A stretch of 64,000 nucleotides of DNA from Alcaligenaceae bacterium CGII-47 (GCA_019166125.1 JAHTBO010000002.1:62001-126000), one strand, 5' to 3'. Shown: positions 17,238 to 26,875, counted from the first letter of the stretch. Notes: generated by a model not told the origin, from the sequence alone. Translations and numbers: made by a program.

Positions 17238-18526
17238 CGTGAAGTCCCCCGATTGAAGAACAGCGGCTGGTAGGGCCGCAGCACAAGATCCCGGTTGACG
17301 ATGATGCGCACCGGCAGGCCCGGCCGTTCGGTCAAGGTGGGCTGGATGTTGAGGTTGCGCCGGGTCATCTCCTGCCCGACCTGGTTCACGCTGTCCTGCA
17401 GGCTGTCGCGGCCGGCGATGATGATGCGGTCGCCGTCCTGGCGGTTCTCCGGCGCAGCCAGCTCGGCACCGACGCCCAGCAGCGTGGTCAGCGCCGCACC
17501 GGCGAAGATGCGGCCCCAGTGGTAGTCCACGTCGTCTTCCAGCCCGGCGTAGCCGGCCGGGTCAGTGCCGGCCAGGTTGTCGAGCGTGAGCGAGGACGTG
17601 TCGGGCAGGATGATCCGGTTCCAGACGACTTGAACGCGGCTCTGCCCGTAGCTGACCTGACTGTTGTAGCGGCCCAGGATGCGCGAACCCTGCGGAATCA
17701 GCAGGAAGCGCCCGGTGGCCGTGTCATAGACCGGCTCCGTCACCGTGGCGATCACATCGCCCGGCAAGTCCGACTTGATGCCCGTGACCAGCGCCCCGGC
17801 GACCACCGTTCCGGCCATCACCTGATACGGCGATGCGGGTATTTGCAGGTTGCCGGAATTACGGGTTTCCGTGGTTCCGGCTTGCTGGAACGCCTCTTTC
17901 TGGTCTTGCCGGTTCTGCACGGCGGTTGGGTCGGCGGGCTGGGCCGCCGTCGAAGCCGGCCCGGCCGCCATCGGGTCGAAGGCCGCATTGGCGGCGAAGC
18001 CCGGCGCGGCGGCCACCTGCGACTGCGCCACCGGCGCGGCTTGCTGGGTGCCGGTGCGGAAGAATACCGACGATGCAGCCGCTTCCTCGGCCTCCTTCAA
18101 GCGGGCCAGGCGTTCCGCCTCGGCCGGGTCGTGACCGGGTGTGGCGTAGGCGGCCACGGCCGGCTGCTGCGAATTCACGATGGCCGGCCCAAGGTCGCCC
18201 GGCAGCGGCGGCCCCAGCTCGGGCACGTCGGGGGGCAAGGTCGGCGGCAGCTTGGAATAGTCGGCCGGCAGTTGGTCGAGTCCTTCGGAGTGTGAAACGC
18301 GATCCACGTTGTAAAGCTCGGCCTGCTCGTTGGCCGCGCGCCGCTGCGGTTGCAACGACCACATCAACGCGCCGAGCACGGCGACCGACAGGCCACCGGC
18401 GAGGATGGCCAGCGTGCGCCGGTTCAGGCGCGTGACCGGACGCGGCTGGGCGCGCAGCACCACCGCCTCGGGCGCGACCTTGCCCGCCGAAGGCGCGGCA
18501 AGGTCGGGAGTGTCGTCCTGGCTCAT
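17234..18526 (-). CDS. trbI: Type IV secretion protein TrbI (VirB10-like)
   Basis: This 430-residue inner-membrane protein spans the periplasm. It has a cytoplasmic N-terminus, one helix (TLAILAGGLSVAVLGALMWSL), a proline/alanine-rich linker, and the conserved C-terminal beta-barrel domain. That domain shows MAGTVVAGALVTGIKSDLPG, LLIPQGSRILGRY, VVWNRIILPD and GAALTTLLGVGAEL. It links the inner-membrane ATPases to the outer-membrane TrbG ring. It starts 3 bases after the trbG stop. Confidence 0.95.
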   Translation of the reverse strand: MSQDDTPDLAAPSAGKVAPEAVVLRAQPRPVTRLNRRTLAILAGGLSVAVLGALMWSLQPQRRAANEQAELYNVDRVSHSEGLDQLPADYSKLPPTLPPDVPELGPPLPGDLGPAIVNSQQPAVAAYATPGHDPAEAERLARLKEAEEAAASSVFFRTGTQQAAPVAQSQVAAAPGFAANAAFDPMAAGPASTAAQPADPTAVQNRQDQKEAFQQAGTTETRNSGNLQIPASPYQVMAGTVVAGALVTGIKSDLPGDVIATVTEPVYDTATGRFLLIPQGSRILGRYNSQVSYGQSRVQVVWNRIILPDTSSLTLDNLAGTDPAGYAGLEDDVDYHWGRIFAGAALTTLLGVGAELAAPENRQDGDRIIIAGRDSLQDSVNQVGQEMTRRNLNIQPTLTERPGLPVRIIVNRDLVLRPYQPLFFNRGTSR

Positions 18527-18528
18527 GG

Positions 18529-19518
18529 TCAGTTCCTCCGCGTGCCATCCGTGCGCTCGATGCGCACCACGTCGCCGCCATCACCGCCGAGGCGCAATTC
18601 GGCGGCACCGAACAGCCGATCCACGATGTAATACGGCGAGCGGAAGCGGTAGTTGACCAGTTGCCCGTCGCCTTCCGGCCCGATCACGAACAGCGGCGGC
18701 AGCTCGCCTTGCGCGATGCCGGCGGGGAACTGGATATAGACCTTCTGCCCGTCGTCGAAGGCGCGCAGCGGCTTCCACGGCGGGTTGCTACCGCTGACCG
18801 CGTAGCGGAAGCGCAGGTTTTCCAGCGACAAGCCGGAGTCCACCGGCGCGGCGGCGCTGGCCGCCTGCGCCTGGCGCTGCAAGGCCAGCATCCGGTCGCG
18901 TGGGTACTCCCACGACACGGAGGCCATCCACGTCTTTTCCGTCGAGGTCAGCTCCAGCAAGTACGTCCTGCGGCTGGTGGTGATGACGAGATTGGTCTTG
19001 AGGCCCGAGCGGATCGGCTTGACCAGCACATTGACGCGCAGGTCGGCACCGCTGCCGCTGGACGTATCGCCCACGATCCAGCGCACGGTATCGCCAGCGG
19101 CCACCGTCACCAGTTCCTCGCCCGGCTGGAGCGCAATCACCGTCACACGGCCCACTGCCGCATAGACCTGGTACAGCGCGCCATCGGTGAAGGGCCAGAC
19201 CTGGATCGCGTTCACATAGCCCTCGCGCGTGGGCGCGACACGCGCCTCGGCATTGGCGCGCGAGACGCGCACCTTCTCATCGGCTGGCTCTGGCACGGGC
19301 TTGGCGTCCTCGGCTTCGGGCTCTGGCTTCAACTGCGCTGGCATCGGCAGCACCTCGGGCACGGCCACCACCTCCACCGGCGCAGGTGGCTCGGGCAGCG
19401 GCTGGGCCTGCACCGGCTCATCGAGCGAGATGGTCGGCGGCGGTTTGCCCTGCGTGGCGCAGCCCGCGAGGGCAAGCAGGATCACCGGCAAAGCGGTTTT
19501 ACGGAAAAGATCATTCAT
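18529..19518 (-). CDS. trbG: Conjugal transfer lipoprotein TrbG (VirB9-like)
   Basis: A 329-residue exported protein with a lipobox LALAGC near residue 20, a proline/glutamate-rich linker, and a VirB9-like beta domain. The domain shows VWPFTDGALYQVYAAVGRVT, LQPGEELVTVAAGDTVRW, TDLVITTSRRTYLLEL-type strands and YVQFPAGI-like elements. It forms the outer-membrane ring of the pore with TrbI. The ATG at 19518 is chosen because it gives a proper lipoprotein signal and a 4-base overlap with trbF; longer upstream frames have no signal peptide. Confidence 0.93.
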   Translation of the reverse strand: MNDLFRKTALPVILLALAGCATQGKPPPTISLDEPVQAQPLPEPPAPVEVVAVPEVLPMPAQLKPEPEAEDAKPVPEPADEKVRVSRANAEARVAPTREGYVNAIQVWPFTDGALYQVYAAVGRVTVIALQPGEELVTVAAGDTVRWIVGDTSSGSGADLRVNVLVKPIRSGLKTNLVITTSRRTYLLELTSTEKTWMASVSWEYPRDRMLALQRQAQAASAAAPVDSGLSLENLRFRYAVSGSNPPWKPLRAFDDGQKVYIQFPAGIAQGELPPLFVIGPEGDGQLVNYRFRSPYYIVDRLFGAAELRLGGDGGDVVRIERTDGTRRN

Positions 19519-20219
19519 GGCTTGGCTCCTTCGGAAGAATCCAGTTCGCGGCTCCACGACAGGCCGTTGACGTAGATGCCCAGGGGGTTCTTGCGCAGGC
19601 GTTCTTCGGTGCGCGGCGGCTGAAGCACGATGGACACCACTGCCGTCCACCGCTCCAAGCCCGCCGCGGCGCCGTTGACGTAGCGGCGTTCCGTCCAGCG
19701 AACGTTGAAAGACGTGTCGCTGGCGCGCACGACGCTGGTGATCTGCACCGTTACCGACTCTTTGCCGATGCGCGCGAACGGGTCGTTGACCCGTGCGTAG
19801 TCGTTGAGCACGGCCGCGCCCTTGTCGGTCGTGTAGTCGTAGGCGTCGAGCCAGTTCTGGCGGACGACGATGGGGTCGATGGACAGCGAGCGCACCAGCG
19901 TCACGAAGCGCGCGATGTGGTGCGCGGTCTGCGCATCGTTGGGCCGGTATGGCGTGGCGGCTTCGCCCACGGCGCGCACCTGGCCCGCGTTGTCCACCTC
20001 CACCACATAGGGCGTGACGATGGACTGCGCCGAGCGCCAGACCAGGCCGCCGGCCATCAGCAGCGCAAGCGCGAGGCAGCCGAAGGCCATGAGGCGCCAG
20101 TTTTTCGCCTGCACGCGGGACGAGCCAATGCGCTCGTCCCACACCTGGCCGGCAGCTTGGTACGGAGTGGCAGGCTGCGGCGTGTCGGCGTAGCGCACCT
20201 GCGGTCGTTTGAATCGCAT
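19515..20219 (-). CDS. trbF: Type IV secretion protein TrbF (VirB8-like)
   Basis: A 234-residue bitopic inner-membrane protein with one helix near residues 40-60 (LMAFGCLALALLMAGGLVW). The periplasmic VirB8 fold follows, with ARFVTLVRSLSIDPIVVRQNWLDAYDY and the SFNVRWTERRY strand. It helps assemble the transfer pore by joining inner-membrane and core parts. It ends in a 4-base overlap with trbG and lies 12 bases after the trbL stop. Confidence 0.94.
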   Translation of the reverse strand: MRFKRPQVRYADTPQPATPYQAAGQVWDERIGSSRVQAKNWRLMAFGCLALALLMAGGLVWRSAQSIVTPYVVEVDNAGQVRAVGEAATPYRPNDAQTAHHIARFVTLVRSLSIDPIVVRQNWLDAYDYTTDKGAAVLNDYARVNDPFARIGKESVTVQITSVVRASDTSFNVRWTERRYVNGAAAGLERWTAVVSIVLQPPRTEERLRKNPLGIYVNGLSWSRELDSSEGAKP

Positions 20220-20231
20220 GGTCAGTTCTCC

Positions 20232-21632
20232 TTATGAATCGGAATCGCGCAGGCTCGGCCCCTGGCCGGAGCCGCCGCCATCGCCACCGCGCAGCGCGTG
20301 GGCGGTGGTGGTCGCGGCATGAGTGAGTTGCTGGCGGCGGTGCAGCCGCTTGGCCCAAGCGGGCTGTTCTTGCTTCTGCGCGTTGGCGCCGCCCGCTGCG
20401 GCTTCGCCTGTGGAGGCCTGGCTGGATGCTCCGGCTCCACCGGATGCCGCACCCGCACCGTCGTCAGTCGGGCCGTTCCACCCGGCACGGAAGGAGCTGG
20501 TCATCTTCTGGCCGAAGGCGGATGCGCGGGACGCTGCACCCCGTCCGGCAGACTGCGCGCCGGTCTTGGCGACATTTCCCAAGCCGGCCATCGCGCCTTT
20601 CGCGCCACCGCCTGCGGCGGCGGAACCGGCCTGGAACGCCGAGCGTGCGCTGCTGGCCGTCGAGGTGGCAGCACGCGCACCACTGCCGGCGAGCTTGGCC
20701 GCGGCAGGCGCCATGCGCGCCCCGGCCATGACCGCGCCGCCTACGCCCGTCGCGGCGGCACCGACAGCAACAGCGGCTCCGGCAGCACCCACCGCAGCGC
20801 CGGCCATCGCGCCCGCGCCGAGCTGGGGCGCACCGGAGACGAGGCCCGTGGCGATGCCAGGGCCGAAGATCCCTAGCGCCAGCAAGGTGAGCGAGGCCAG
20901 CATGATGACCAGTGCGTGGTCGATGGACGGCTCGGCGGGATGGACTTGGAACTGAGCGAACAGGCCCGAGCCGATGCCCACGATCACGGCCAGCACCAGC
21001 ACCTTGATGCCGGCGGAAACGACATTGCCCAGCACCTTCTCTGCCAGGAACGAGGTCTTGTTCCACAACGCGAACGGCACCAGCACGAACCCGGCGAGCG
21101 TGGTCAGCTTGAACTCAATCAGGGTGATGAAAAGCTGGATCGCCAGCACGAAAAAGCACAGCACCACGACCAGCCACGCGAGGAACATCACCGTGATGGC
21201 ATCGAGGTTCACGAACACCTCGGGGAAGCCGGCCATCTCGCCGACTTGCTCCAGAATCGGCGCCCCGGCGTCGATGCCGGTCTTGGCGAGCCGGCCCGGC
21301 TGCAAGAAGTTTTCCATGGTGATCGCCGAGCCGGTGGCCGTCAGGCCCAGCCCGGCGAAGGATCGGAACACGATGCCGGCCAGCCAGTTGAAGTTGCCGA
21401 TGATGTAGGCGAAGGCACCGACGTAGAGCACCTTGCGCAGCAGCTTGGCGATCACGTCCTCGCCCTGGCCGGTGGCGTGGCTCATCGCCCAATACAGTCC
21501 GGCGATCGTCATGTCGATGACGATCAGCGTAGCGGTGAGGAAGGCCACTTCGCCCTGCAACAGCCCGAAACCCGAGTCGATGTAGGCGGAGAAGATATTG
21601 AGGAACTGGTCGATGATGGTCACGTCATTCAT
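20232..21632 (-). CDS. trbL: Conjugal transfer membrane protein TrbL (VirB6-like)
   Basis: A 466-residue polytopic membrane protein. Helices fill roughly residues 25-280, with signature stretches such as GEDVIAKLLRKVLYVGAFAYI and KLTTLAGFVLVPFALWNKTSFLAEKVLGNVVSAGIKVLVLA. A long Ala/Gly-rich, low-complexity tail follows, probably disordered and cytoplasmic. It is the polytopic pore component of the mating channel. It overlaps trbK-alt by 4 bases. Confidence 0.94.
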   Translation of the reverse strand: MNDVTIIDQFLNIFSAYIDSGFGLLQGEVAFLTATLIVIDMTIAGLYWAMSHATGQGEDVIAKLLRKVLYVGAFAYIIGNFNWLAGIVFRSFAGLGLTATGSAITMENFLQPGRLAKTGIDAGAPILEQVGEMAGFPEVFVNLDAITVMFLAWLVVVLCFFVLAIQLFITLIEFKLTTLAGFVLVPFALWNKTSFLAEKVLGNVVSAGIKVLVLAVIVGIGSGLFAQFQVHPAEPSIDHALVIMLASLTLLALGIFGPGIATGLVSGAPQLGAGAMAGAAVGAAGAAVAVGAAATGVGGAVMAGARMAPAAAKLAGSGARAATSTASSARSAFQAGSAAAGGGAKGAMAGLGNVAKTGAQSAGRGAASRASAFGQKMTSSFRAGWNGPTDDGAGAASGGAGASSQASTGEAAAGGANAQKQEQPAWAKRLHRRQQLTHAATTTAHALRGGDGGGSGQGPSLRDSDS

Positions 21633-21961
21633 GGCGTGCCCTCCGGTTCGGCCGGCGATGCCGGCGCCGTGCCATCGCCCGGTTCATCGAAGCTCGGCGG
21701 GATCGGCGGCAGGTCGGCCAGCGTCTGGTATTCATCCGGCCCGGTCTGACCGGAGAAGAAGCGCCGTCGGAAGGCTTCGGCGGCGGCGCGGCAAGCGTCC
21801 TCGCCCGTGGCCTGGCGGTCGGCCGCGCATTGCGCGCGCAATGCCTTGAGCCGCACGGGATCGGCGGCCAGGGCATCGGCAAGGTGGTCGGCCGGCTGCT
21901 CGCTGCACGCGGCCACCAGCGCCACAAGCAGCGAAACCGACAGGGCGAGGACGCATCGCAT
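21629..21961 (-). CDS. TrbK-alt putative entry-exclusion lipoprotein
   Basis: A 110-residue lipoprotein with lipobox ALVAACSE. The conserved block DPVRLKALRAQCAADRQATGEDACRAAAEAFRRRFF follows. The two Cys flank a helix, the pattern of TrbK-alt proteins placed between trbJ and trbL. It probably blocks redundant entry of the same ICE. It resembles the EexN-like lipoprotein at 29573-29851 (NPERLKELRQQC block), so the element may carry two exclusion proteins. Confidence 0.85.
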   Translation of the reverse strand: MRCVLALSVSLLVALVAACSEQPADHLADALAADPVRLKALRAQCAADRQATGEDACRAAAEAFRRRFFSGQTGPDEYQTLADLPPIPPSFDEPGDGTAPASPAEPEGTP

Positions 21962-21973
21962 GGCGGCCTCCCG

Positions 21974-22699
21974 TCAGTTGCCGTAGAAAACCACGCGCTG
22001 CGGCGTGTACGGCGTGCCGTCGCCCAGGAAGCGCCGCCGCACTTCTCGGGCGCGCTCCGTGGCTGCCGCCTGCCGCGCCAGCTCCAGCGACGCCGCCCGA
22101 TCTTGCGTGATCTGGAGCCGCTGCGATTGGATCGACTGCTTGGCCTGCAAGGCCAGCAACTGATTCATGGCCTGCATCGCCTGCAACGCACCTTCGGCCG
22201 ACTGGCTCTTGCCAACGAGATCGGCCAGCACGCTTTCGTCTTCGCCCAGGTTCTGCGACACCTGCGCCTGCATCTGCATAGTGGTCTGCAAGCCGTTGAG
22301 CGTGTTCCGCCAACGCTCCTGCGCGTCGCGGTACATCTGGTCGCCGCTGACGGTGGCGGCGTACTGCTCGGGATAAAGGCGCGCGAACTCCCGATCCAGA
22401 TTCGTCACGTCGTAGGCCAAGCCGCGCGCCTGGGCGATCAGCCGCTCGGTCGTCGCCAGGTTGGCGCGCAACTGGTTCACCACGCTGGACGGCAGGCTGG
22501 CGAGGTTGCGCGCCTGGTTCATCAGCATCTGCGCTTCGTTCTGGAGCTGCTGAATCTGATTGTTGATCTGCTCCAGCGTGCGGATCGCGGTCAGCGTGTT
22601 CTGCACGAGGTTCGTGGGATCGACCACGACCCATTGCGCATGGGCGGTGGCGGTGCAAAGCATGGCCGCGATGGCGGCGGCGACAAGACGCTTTTTCAT
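21974..22699 (-). CDS. trbJ: Conjugal transfer protein TrbJ (VirB5-like)
   Basis: A 241-residue protein with a signal peptide ending at about AHA-Q and long amphipathic helices (VQNTLTAIRTLEQINNQIQQ LQNEAQMLMNQARNLASLP). The C-terminal block GDGTPYTPQRVVFYGN is typical of TrbJ in these ICEs. It is a periplasmic or pilus-tip component. It overlaps trbE by 4 bases. The same GDG-PYTP motif also occurs near the end of the EexN-like protein at 29573-29851. Confidence 0.92.
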   Translation of the reverse strand: MKKRLVAAAIAAMLCTATAHAQWVVVDPTNLVQNTLTAIRTLEQINNQIQQLQNEAQMLMNQARNLASLPSSVVNQLRANLATTERLIAQARGLAYDVTNLDREFARLYPEQYAATVSGDQMYRDAQERWRNTLNGLQTTMQMQAQVSQNLGEDESVLADLVGKSQSAEGALQAMQAMNQLLALQAKQSIQSQRLQITQDRAASLELARQAAATERAREVRRRFLGDGTPYTPQRVVFYGN

Positions 22700-25149
22700 G
22701 GCAGGTTCTCCAGAGGTTGGTCAGCGAGGGAACCCGGCGCGAGGCCGGGGAACGAGGGCAGCAGGTCGGCCGCCCAATCGAGGCCGCGATGGCGCAGCCA
22801 GGCGCCCGCGAAGCCGGGCACGCCGGCGTCCAGCAGCACGCGGTCTATGTCGCGCTGGTCTTGCGGCGTGGAAGCGCCCGCAAACGCCAGCGCCGCCGGC
22901 CCCAGGTCGAGGTCGAACAGGCGGTTGCCGAGGCGGGATTGGTAGTAGTAGTCGCGCTTGGGCTGCGCGGTGGCAACGATTTCGATCTGCCGCCTGTTGA
23001 GGCCGAAGCCCTCGTAAATCGTGCGAATCTGCGGCTCGGTGGCCTGCGGGTTGGGCAAGAAAATCCGACTCGCGCAGCTCTCGATGATCGCGGGCGCGAT
23101 GCTCGAATCCTTGATGTCGGCGAGGCTCTGCGTGGCGAAGATGACGCTGACATTCTTCTTGCGCAGCGTCTTGAGCCACTGGCGGATGCGCGCGGCAAAC
23201 ACCGGGTCATCGAGGAACAGCCATGCTTCATCGAGGATCAGCAGCGTGGGAGCGCCATCAAAGCGTTCGTCGAAGCGCGCAAAGAGGTAATGCAGCACGG
23301 CCATGACGGCGGCCTTGCTGTGCATCAGCTCCTCCATCTCGAAGCACTGCACGTCGGCCATGCCCAGCCGGTCGTGGTCGGCGTCCAGCAGCTTGCCGTG
23401 GGCGCCACCGAGCACATAGGGCGACAACGCCTGCCGCAGTGCGTTCGATTGCAGCAGCACGGAAAGCCCGGTCATCGTGCGCTGCTCCACCGGCGCACCG
23501 GCGAGACTTCCCAGCGCCGACCAGATAGCCGCCTTCTCGTCGGGGCCAACCGCTACGCCTTCGTGCAGCAAGCGGCCTTCGGTCCATTCGGCCGCCCAGG
23601 TGCGGTAGCCCTCGCGGTCGATGCGGGCCAAGGGTTGGAAGGCGATTTCGCCATCCGTGCCCAGGTCGTAGTGTTCGCCGCCCAGGCCGAAGATGGCGGC
23701 TCGCATGGAGCGGCCCATGTCGAAGGCGAAGATGCGCGAGCCGCGATAGCGGCGGAACTGCATCGCCAGCGTGGCGAGCAAGACCGACTTGCCCATGCCA
23801 GTCGGTCCCGCGACCAGCGTGTGGCCCACGTCGCCGATGTGCGTCACCAGCCGGAACGGTGTGGCGCCATCGGTGCGCGTGACGATCAGCGGCGGGCCGT
23901 CGAGGTGGTCGTTCTTCTCCGGCCCGGCCCATACCGCCGACACCGGCATCATGTGAGCCAGGTTCAGCGTCGAGACGATGGGCTGGCGCACGTTGGCGTA
24001 GGCGTTACCGGGGAGCGAGGACAGCCACGCATCCACGGCGTTGAGCGTTTCGGGGATGGTGACGAAGCCCCGACCCTGGATGACGCGCTCCACCATGCGC
24101 AGCTTCTCGTCGGCGACGGCGGCGTCCGCGTCCATGACGGTGACGGTCGCCGTCAGGTAGCCGAAGGCCACCTGGTCGCTGCCCAACTCCTGCAAGGCGG
24201 CGTCGGCGTCGGCCGCCTTGTTGTTGGCGTCGGTATCGACCAGCGGGCTTTCCTGCTGGAAGATCGTTTCGCGCAGCAGCGCGATGACGTTCTTGCGTTT
24301 GGCGAACCACTGGCGGCGCAAGCGTCCCAACTCCCGTTCCGCCTCGGATTTGTCGAGGCAGAGAAAGCGCGTGCTCCAGCGGTACGCAAAACCGAGGCGG
24401 TTGAGGTCGTCCAGAATCCCCGGCCAGGTCGAGGTCGGGAAGCCCCGCACCGACACCACGCGCAGGTGTTGGTCGCCCAGCATGGGCGCCAGGCCACCGA
24501 CCAGTGCGGAATCGGTCAGCAGCGCGTCGATGTGGAACGGCACTTCGGGCACGCCGATGCGGTAGCGTCGCGTCGAGATGGTGGCGTGCAGGTAGGTCAA
24601 CGTCTGGCTGTCATCGAGCCAGGCGATTTCCGGCATCACGCCATCGAGCAGGTCAAAGACACGATCCGTCTCCGCGACGAAGGATTGCAGCCGCTCGCGC
24701 CAGTCCACGCCATTCGTCGGCGTGTTCTCGTAGAGCATCTTGGCGGCACGGGCGCGCGATTCCTCGGGCGGCAGGTACACCAGCGTCAGGTGATAGCCGC
24801 TCTCGAAGTGGTTGCCAGATTCCTCGAAGGTGGCGCGGCGTTCCTCGTCCACCAGCCACGACAGCGGCTCGGAAAACGCCGAGTGCGGATAGTCGGCAGC
24901 GGCCCGGCGCTCGGCTTCGATGAACAGCGCCCAGCCCGATCCCATGCGACGCAGCGCGTTGTTCAAGCGCGCCGACGTGGCGATCAACTCGCCTTGCGTC
25001 GCGCTATCGAGGTCTGGCCCGCGAAACCGGGCCGTGCGCTGGAAACTGCCGTCCTTGTTCAAGACGATGCCCGGCGCGACCAACCCGGCCCACGGCAGCC
25101 AGTCGGCAAGCAAGGCCGGGCGCTGGCGGTATTCGGCAAGGTTCAGCAT
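22696..25149 (-). CDS. trbE: Conjugal transfer ATPase TrbE (VirB4-like)
   Basis: An 817-residue cytoplasmic ATPase, the largest pore-energising subunit. An N-terminal CagE/TrbE/VirB region (about 1-430) precedes the P-loop domain. Walker A is AGPTGMGKSVLLATLA, Walker B LLILDEAWLFLDD, and the conserved VSVIFATQSLADI follows. It drives pilus and pore assembly. It lies 12 bases after trbD and overlaps trbJ by 4 bases. Confidence 0.96.
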   Translation of the reverse strand: MLNLAEYRQRPALLADWLPWAGLVAPGIVLNKDGSFQRTARFRGPDLDSATQGELIATSARLNNALRRMGSGWALFIEAERRAAADYPHSAFSEPLSWLVDEERRATFEESGNHFESGYHLTLVYLPPEESRARAAKMLYENTPTNGVDWRERLQSFVAETDRVFDLLDGVMPEIAWLDDSQTLTYLHATISTRRYRIGVPEVPFHIDALLTDSALVGGLAPMLGDQHLRVVSVRGFPTSTWPGILDDLNRLGFAYRWSTRFLCLDKSEAERELGRLRRQWFAKRKNVIALLRETIFQQESPLVDTDANNKAADADAALQELGSDQVAFGYLTATVTVMDADAAVADEKLRMVERVIQGRGFVTIPETLNAVDAWLSSLPGNAYANVRQPIVSTLNLAHMMPVSAVWAGPEKNDHLDGPPLIVTRTDGATPFRLVTHIGDVGHTLVAGPTGMGKSVLLATLAMQFRRYRGSRIFAFDMGRSMRAAIFGLGGEHYDLGTDGEIAFQPLARIDREGYRTWAAEWTEGRLLHEGVAVGPDEKAAIWSALGSLAGAPVEQRTMTGLSVLLQSNALRQALSPYVLGGAHGKLLDADHDRLGMADVQCFEMEELMHSKAAVMAVLHYLFARFDERFDGAPTLLILDEAWLFLDDPVFAARIRQWLKTLRKKNVSVIFATQSLADIKDSSIAPAIIESCASRIFLPNPQATEPQIRTIYEGFGLNRRQIEIVATAQPKRDYYYQSRLGNRLFDLDLGPAALAFAGASTPQDQRDIDRVLLDAGVPGFAGAWLRHRGLDWAADLLPSFPGLAPGSLADQPLENLP

Positions 25150-25161
25150 GGCGGCGTCCCC

Positions 25162-25434
25162 TCACACGTCCAGCAGCGGGCGATGCTTGATGTGCCGCGC
25201 AAAGACCTGCATGAACTGCGGATCGACGCGCGCTCCCCACACCGCCAGCGAATGGCCGACGATCCAGAGCACCACGCCCGGAATCCACAGTTGCAGGCCC
25301 AGCCCGACAGCGGCGGCCAGCGTGCCGTTGGCAATCGCCACGGTGCGCGGAGCGCCGCCCAGCAGGATCGGTTCCGTGAGCGAGCGGTGCAAAGGCACCT
25401 CGAACCCGGCCGCGAAGGTATCCGGGGCGCTCAT
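25162..25434 (-). CDS. trbD: Conjugal transfer protein TrbD (VirB3-like)
   Basis: A 90-residue inner-membrane protein. It has the family start FEVPLHRSLTEPILLGGAPR and two close helices (VAIANGTLAAAVGLGLQLWIPGVVLWIVGHSLAVWG). It acts with TrbE and TrbC in pilus assembly. It overlaps trbC by 4 bases. Confidence 0.92.
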   Translation of the reverse strand: MSAPDTFAAGFEVPLHRSLTEPILLGGAPRTVAIANGTLAAAVGLGLQLWIPGVVLWIVGHSLAVWGARVDPQFMQVFARHIKHRPLLDV

Positions 25435-25826
25435 ACGACAGCCCCGCCGGAGAAGCTGAAGAACGACAGGAAGAAGCTCGAAGCCGCGAATGCGATGGTC
25501 AGACCGAACACGATCTGGATCAGCTTGCGGAAGCCGCCCGACGTGTCGCCGAAGGCGAGCGCGAGGCCGGTGGCGATGATGATGATGACCGCGACGATGC
25601 GCGCCACCGGCCCCTGGATGGATTCAAGGATGGATTGCAGCGGGCCTTCCCACGGCATCGAGGAACCGGCGGCCTGCGCGGTTCCGGCCAGGAACAGCAG
25701 CAGCGCGGCCAGCAGCAGCCCTTGCGCCGCAGGGCGGGCCAGACTGCGCAACCGCGCGAAGCCGGACAGCTCGGCCAGGTGGGAAGGCGGATTTACGGAA
25801 ACACGGAAAGCATGGGCGTGTGTCAT
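25431..25826 (-). CDS. trbC: Conjugative pilin precursor TrbC (VirB2-like)
   Basis: A 131-residue prepilin with a long leader ending at about AQA-A (near residue 53) and two hydrophobic helices that stay in the membrane before pilus assembly. In RP4 the TrbC pilin is processed and made cyclic by the TraF peptidase; a TraF-like gene is present at 35188-35775. It overlaps trbB and trbD by 4 bases each. Confidence 0.93.
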   Translation of the reverse strand: MTHAHAFRVSVNPPSHLAELSGFARLRSLARPAAQGLLLAALLLFLAGTAQAAGSSMPWEGPLQSILESIQGPVARIVAVIIIIATGLALAFGDTSGGFRKLIQIVFGLTIAFAASSFFLSFFSFSGGAVV

Positions 25827-26875
25827 GGCAGTTCTCCAAGAGAGTCAGGGGACAGGGATGTCGCCGCAGCAGGTGCGGCATCGGGGATCGGCAGCAGCTC
25901 GGGGAACGGCGTTTCCAGGGCATCCGCCAGTTGGTAGCCCACGCCGTCGAAGCCGACGACGCGGGCAATGCTCTCGATGCGGCGCTTGCGCCCACGTCCG
26001 GCGATGTGGATCACCACGTTGACCGCCTCGGCGATCAGCGCACGCGGCGGGTTCACCGCCACTTCGAGAATCAGTTGCTCCAGGCGCAGCAGCGCGCCCA
26101 GCGCGGAGCCGGCATGGATCGTGGCGATGCCGCCGGGGTGGCCCGTGCCCCACACCTTGATGAGATCCAGTGCCTCGGCGCCGCGCACCTCGCCGACGAC
26201 GACACGATCCGGGCGCAGGCGCATGGACGAACGCACCAGCTCCGTCATGGACACCACGCCTGCGCGCGTGCGCAGCGGTACGTGGTCGCGAGCCGCGCAT
26301 TGCAGCTCCACCGTGTCTTCGAGCACCAGCACGCGGTCGCCCGTGGCGGCGATCTCCGCGAGCAAGGCATTGGCGAGCGTGGTCTTGCCGCTGCTGGTGG
26401 CGCCGGCGATCAAGACGTTCTGCCGCTCGCGCACCGCGCGAACGAGAAAGCCCGCCTGGGCGCTGGTCATCATGCCGTCGATGACGTATCGCTCCAGCGG
26501 GATCACGCCGATGGCGCGCTTGCGCAACGCGAAGGCCGGCCCCGGTGAGGCGGGCGGCAAGATGCCCTCGAAGCGTTCGCCCGTTTCGGGCAACTCGGCC
26601 GACAGCAGTGGTTGGCCGCGATGCACCTCCGCGCCGACGTGGGCGGCCACGAGGCGGATGATTCGCTCGCCGTCCGCTTCGGACAGCTCCACGCCCATCG
26701 GCGCGCGGCCCGACGACAGCCGATCTACCCAAAGGGTGCGATCGGGGTTGAGCATGATTTCCACCACGTCCGGGTCTTCGAGCGCGGTGGCGATCAGCGG
26801 CCCCATCGCTGTGCGCAGCATCTGGATGCGACGGTCGAGCGACGTGGCGCTCATGGACTGCGGAGCGGCGCTCAT
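25823..26875 (-). CDS. trbB: Conjugal transfer ATPase TrbB (VirB11-like)
   Basis: A 350-residue hexameric secretion ATPase. An N-terminal domain contains VVEIMLNPDRTLWVDRL. The RecA-like domain has Walker A AGATSSGKTTLANAL, the Asp box LVLEDTVELQ, the Walker B-like RLRPDRVVVGEVRGAEAL and the His box GHPGGIATIHAGSA. It drives pilus biogenesis and substrate transfer. It is the second gene of the leftward pore operon, overlapping the RHH gene upstream and trbC downstream by 4 bases. Confidence 0.96.
   Translation of the reverse strand: MSAAPQSMSATSLDRRIQMLRTAMGPLIATALEDPDVVEIMLNPDRTLWVDRLSSGRAPMGVELSEADGERIIRLVAAHVGAEVHRGQPLLSAELPETGERFEGILPPASPGPAFALRKRAIGVIPLERYVIDGMMTSAQAGFLVRAVRERQNVLIAGATSSGKTTLANALLAEIAATGDRVLVLEDTVELQCAARDHVPLRTRAGVVSMTELVRSSMRLRPDRVVVGEVRGAEALDLIKVWGTGHPGGIATIHAGSALGALLRLEQLILEVAVNPPRALIAEAVNVVIHIAGRGRKRRIESIARVVGFDGVGYQLADALETPFPELLPIPDAAPAAATSLSPDSLGELP

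Noticed and set aside
18529-20358. A 609-residue reading frame over trbG and trbF
   Set aside because: Only the part from 19518 has the TrbG lipobox and beta domain; upstream it is out-of-frame trbF DNA.
22717-26022. Long rightward frame (about 1100 codons) opposite trbE-trbB
   Set aside because: It is an antisense shadow of G+C-rich genes with clear TrbE, TrbD, TrbC and TrbB motifs on the other strand.
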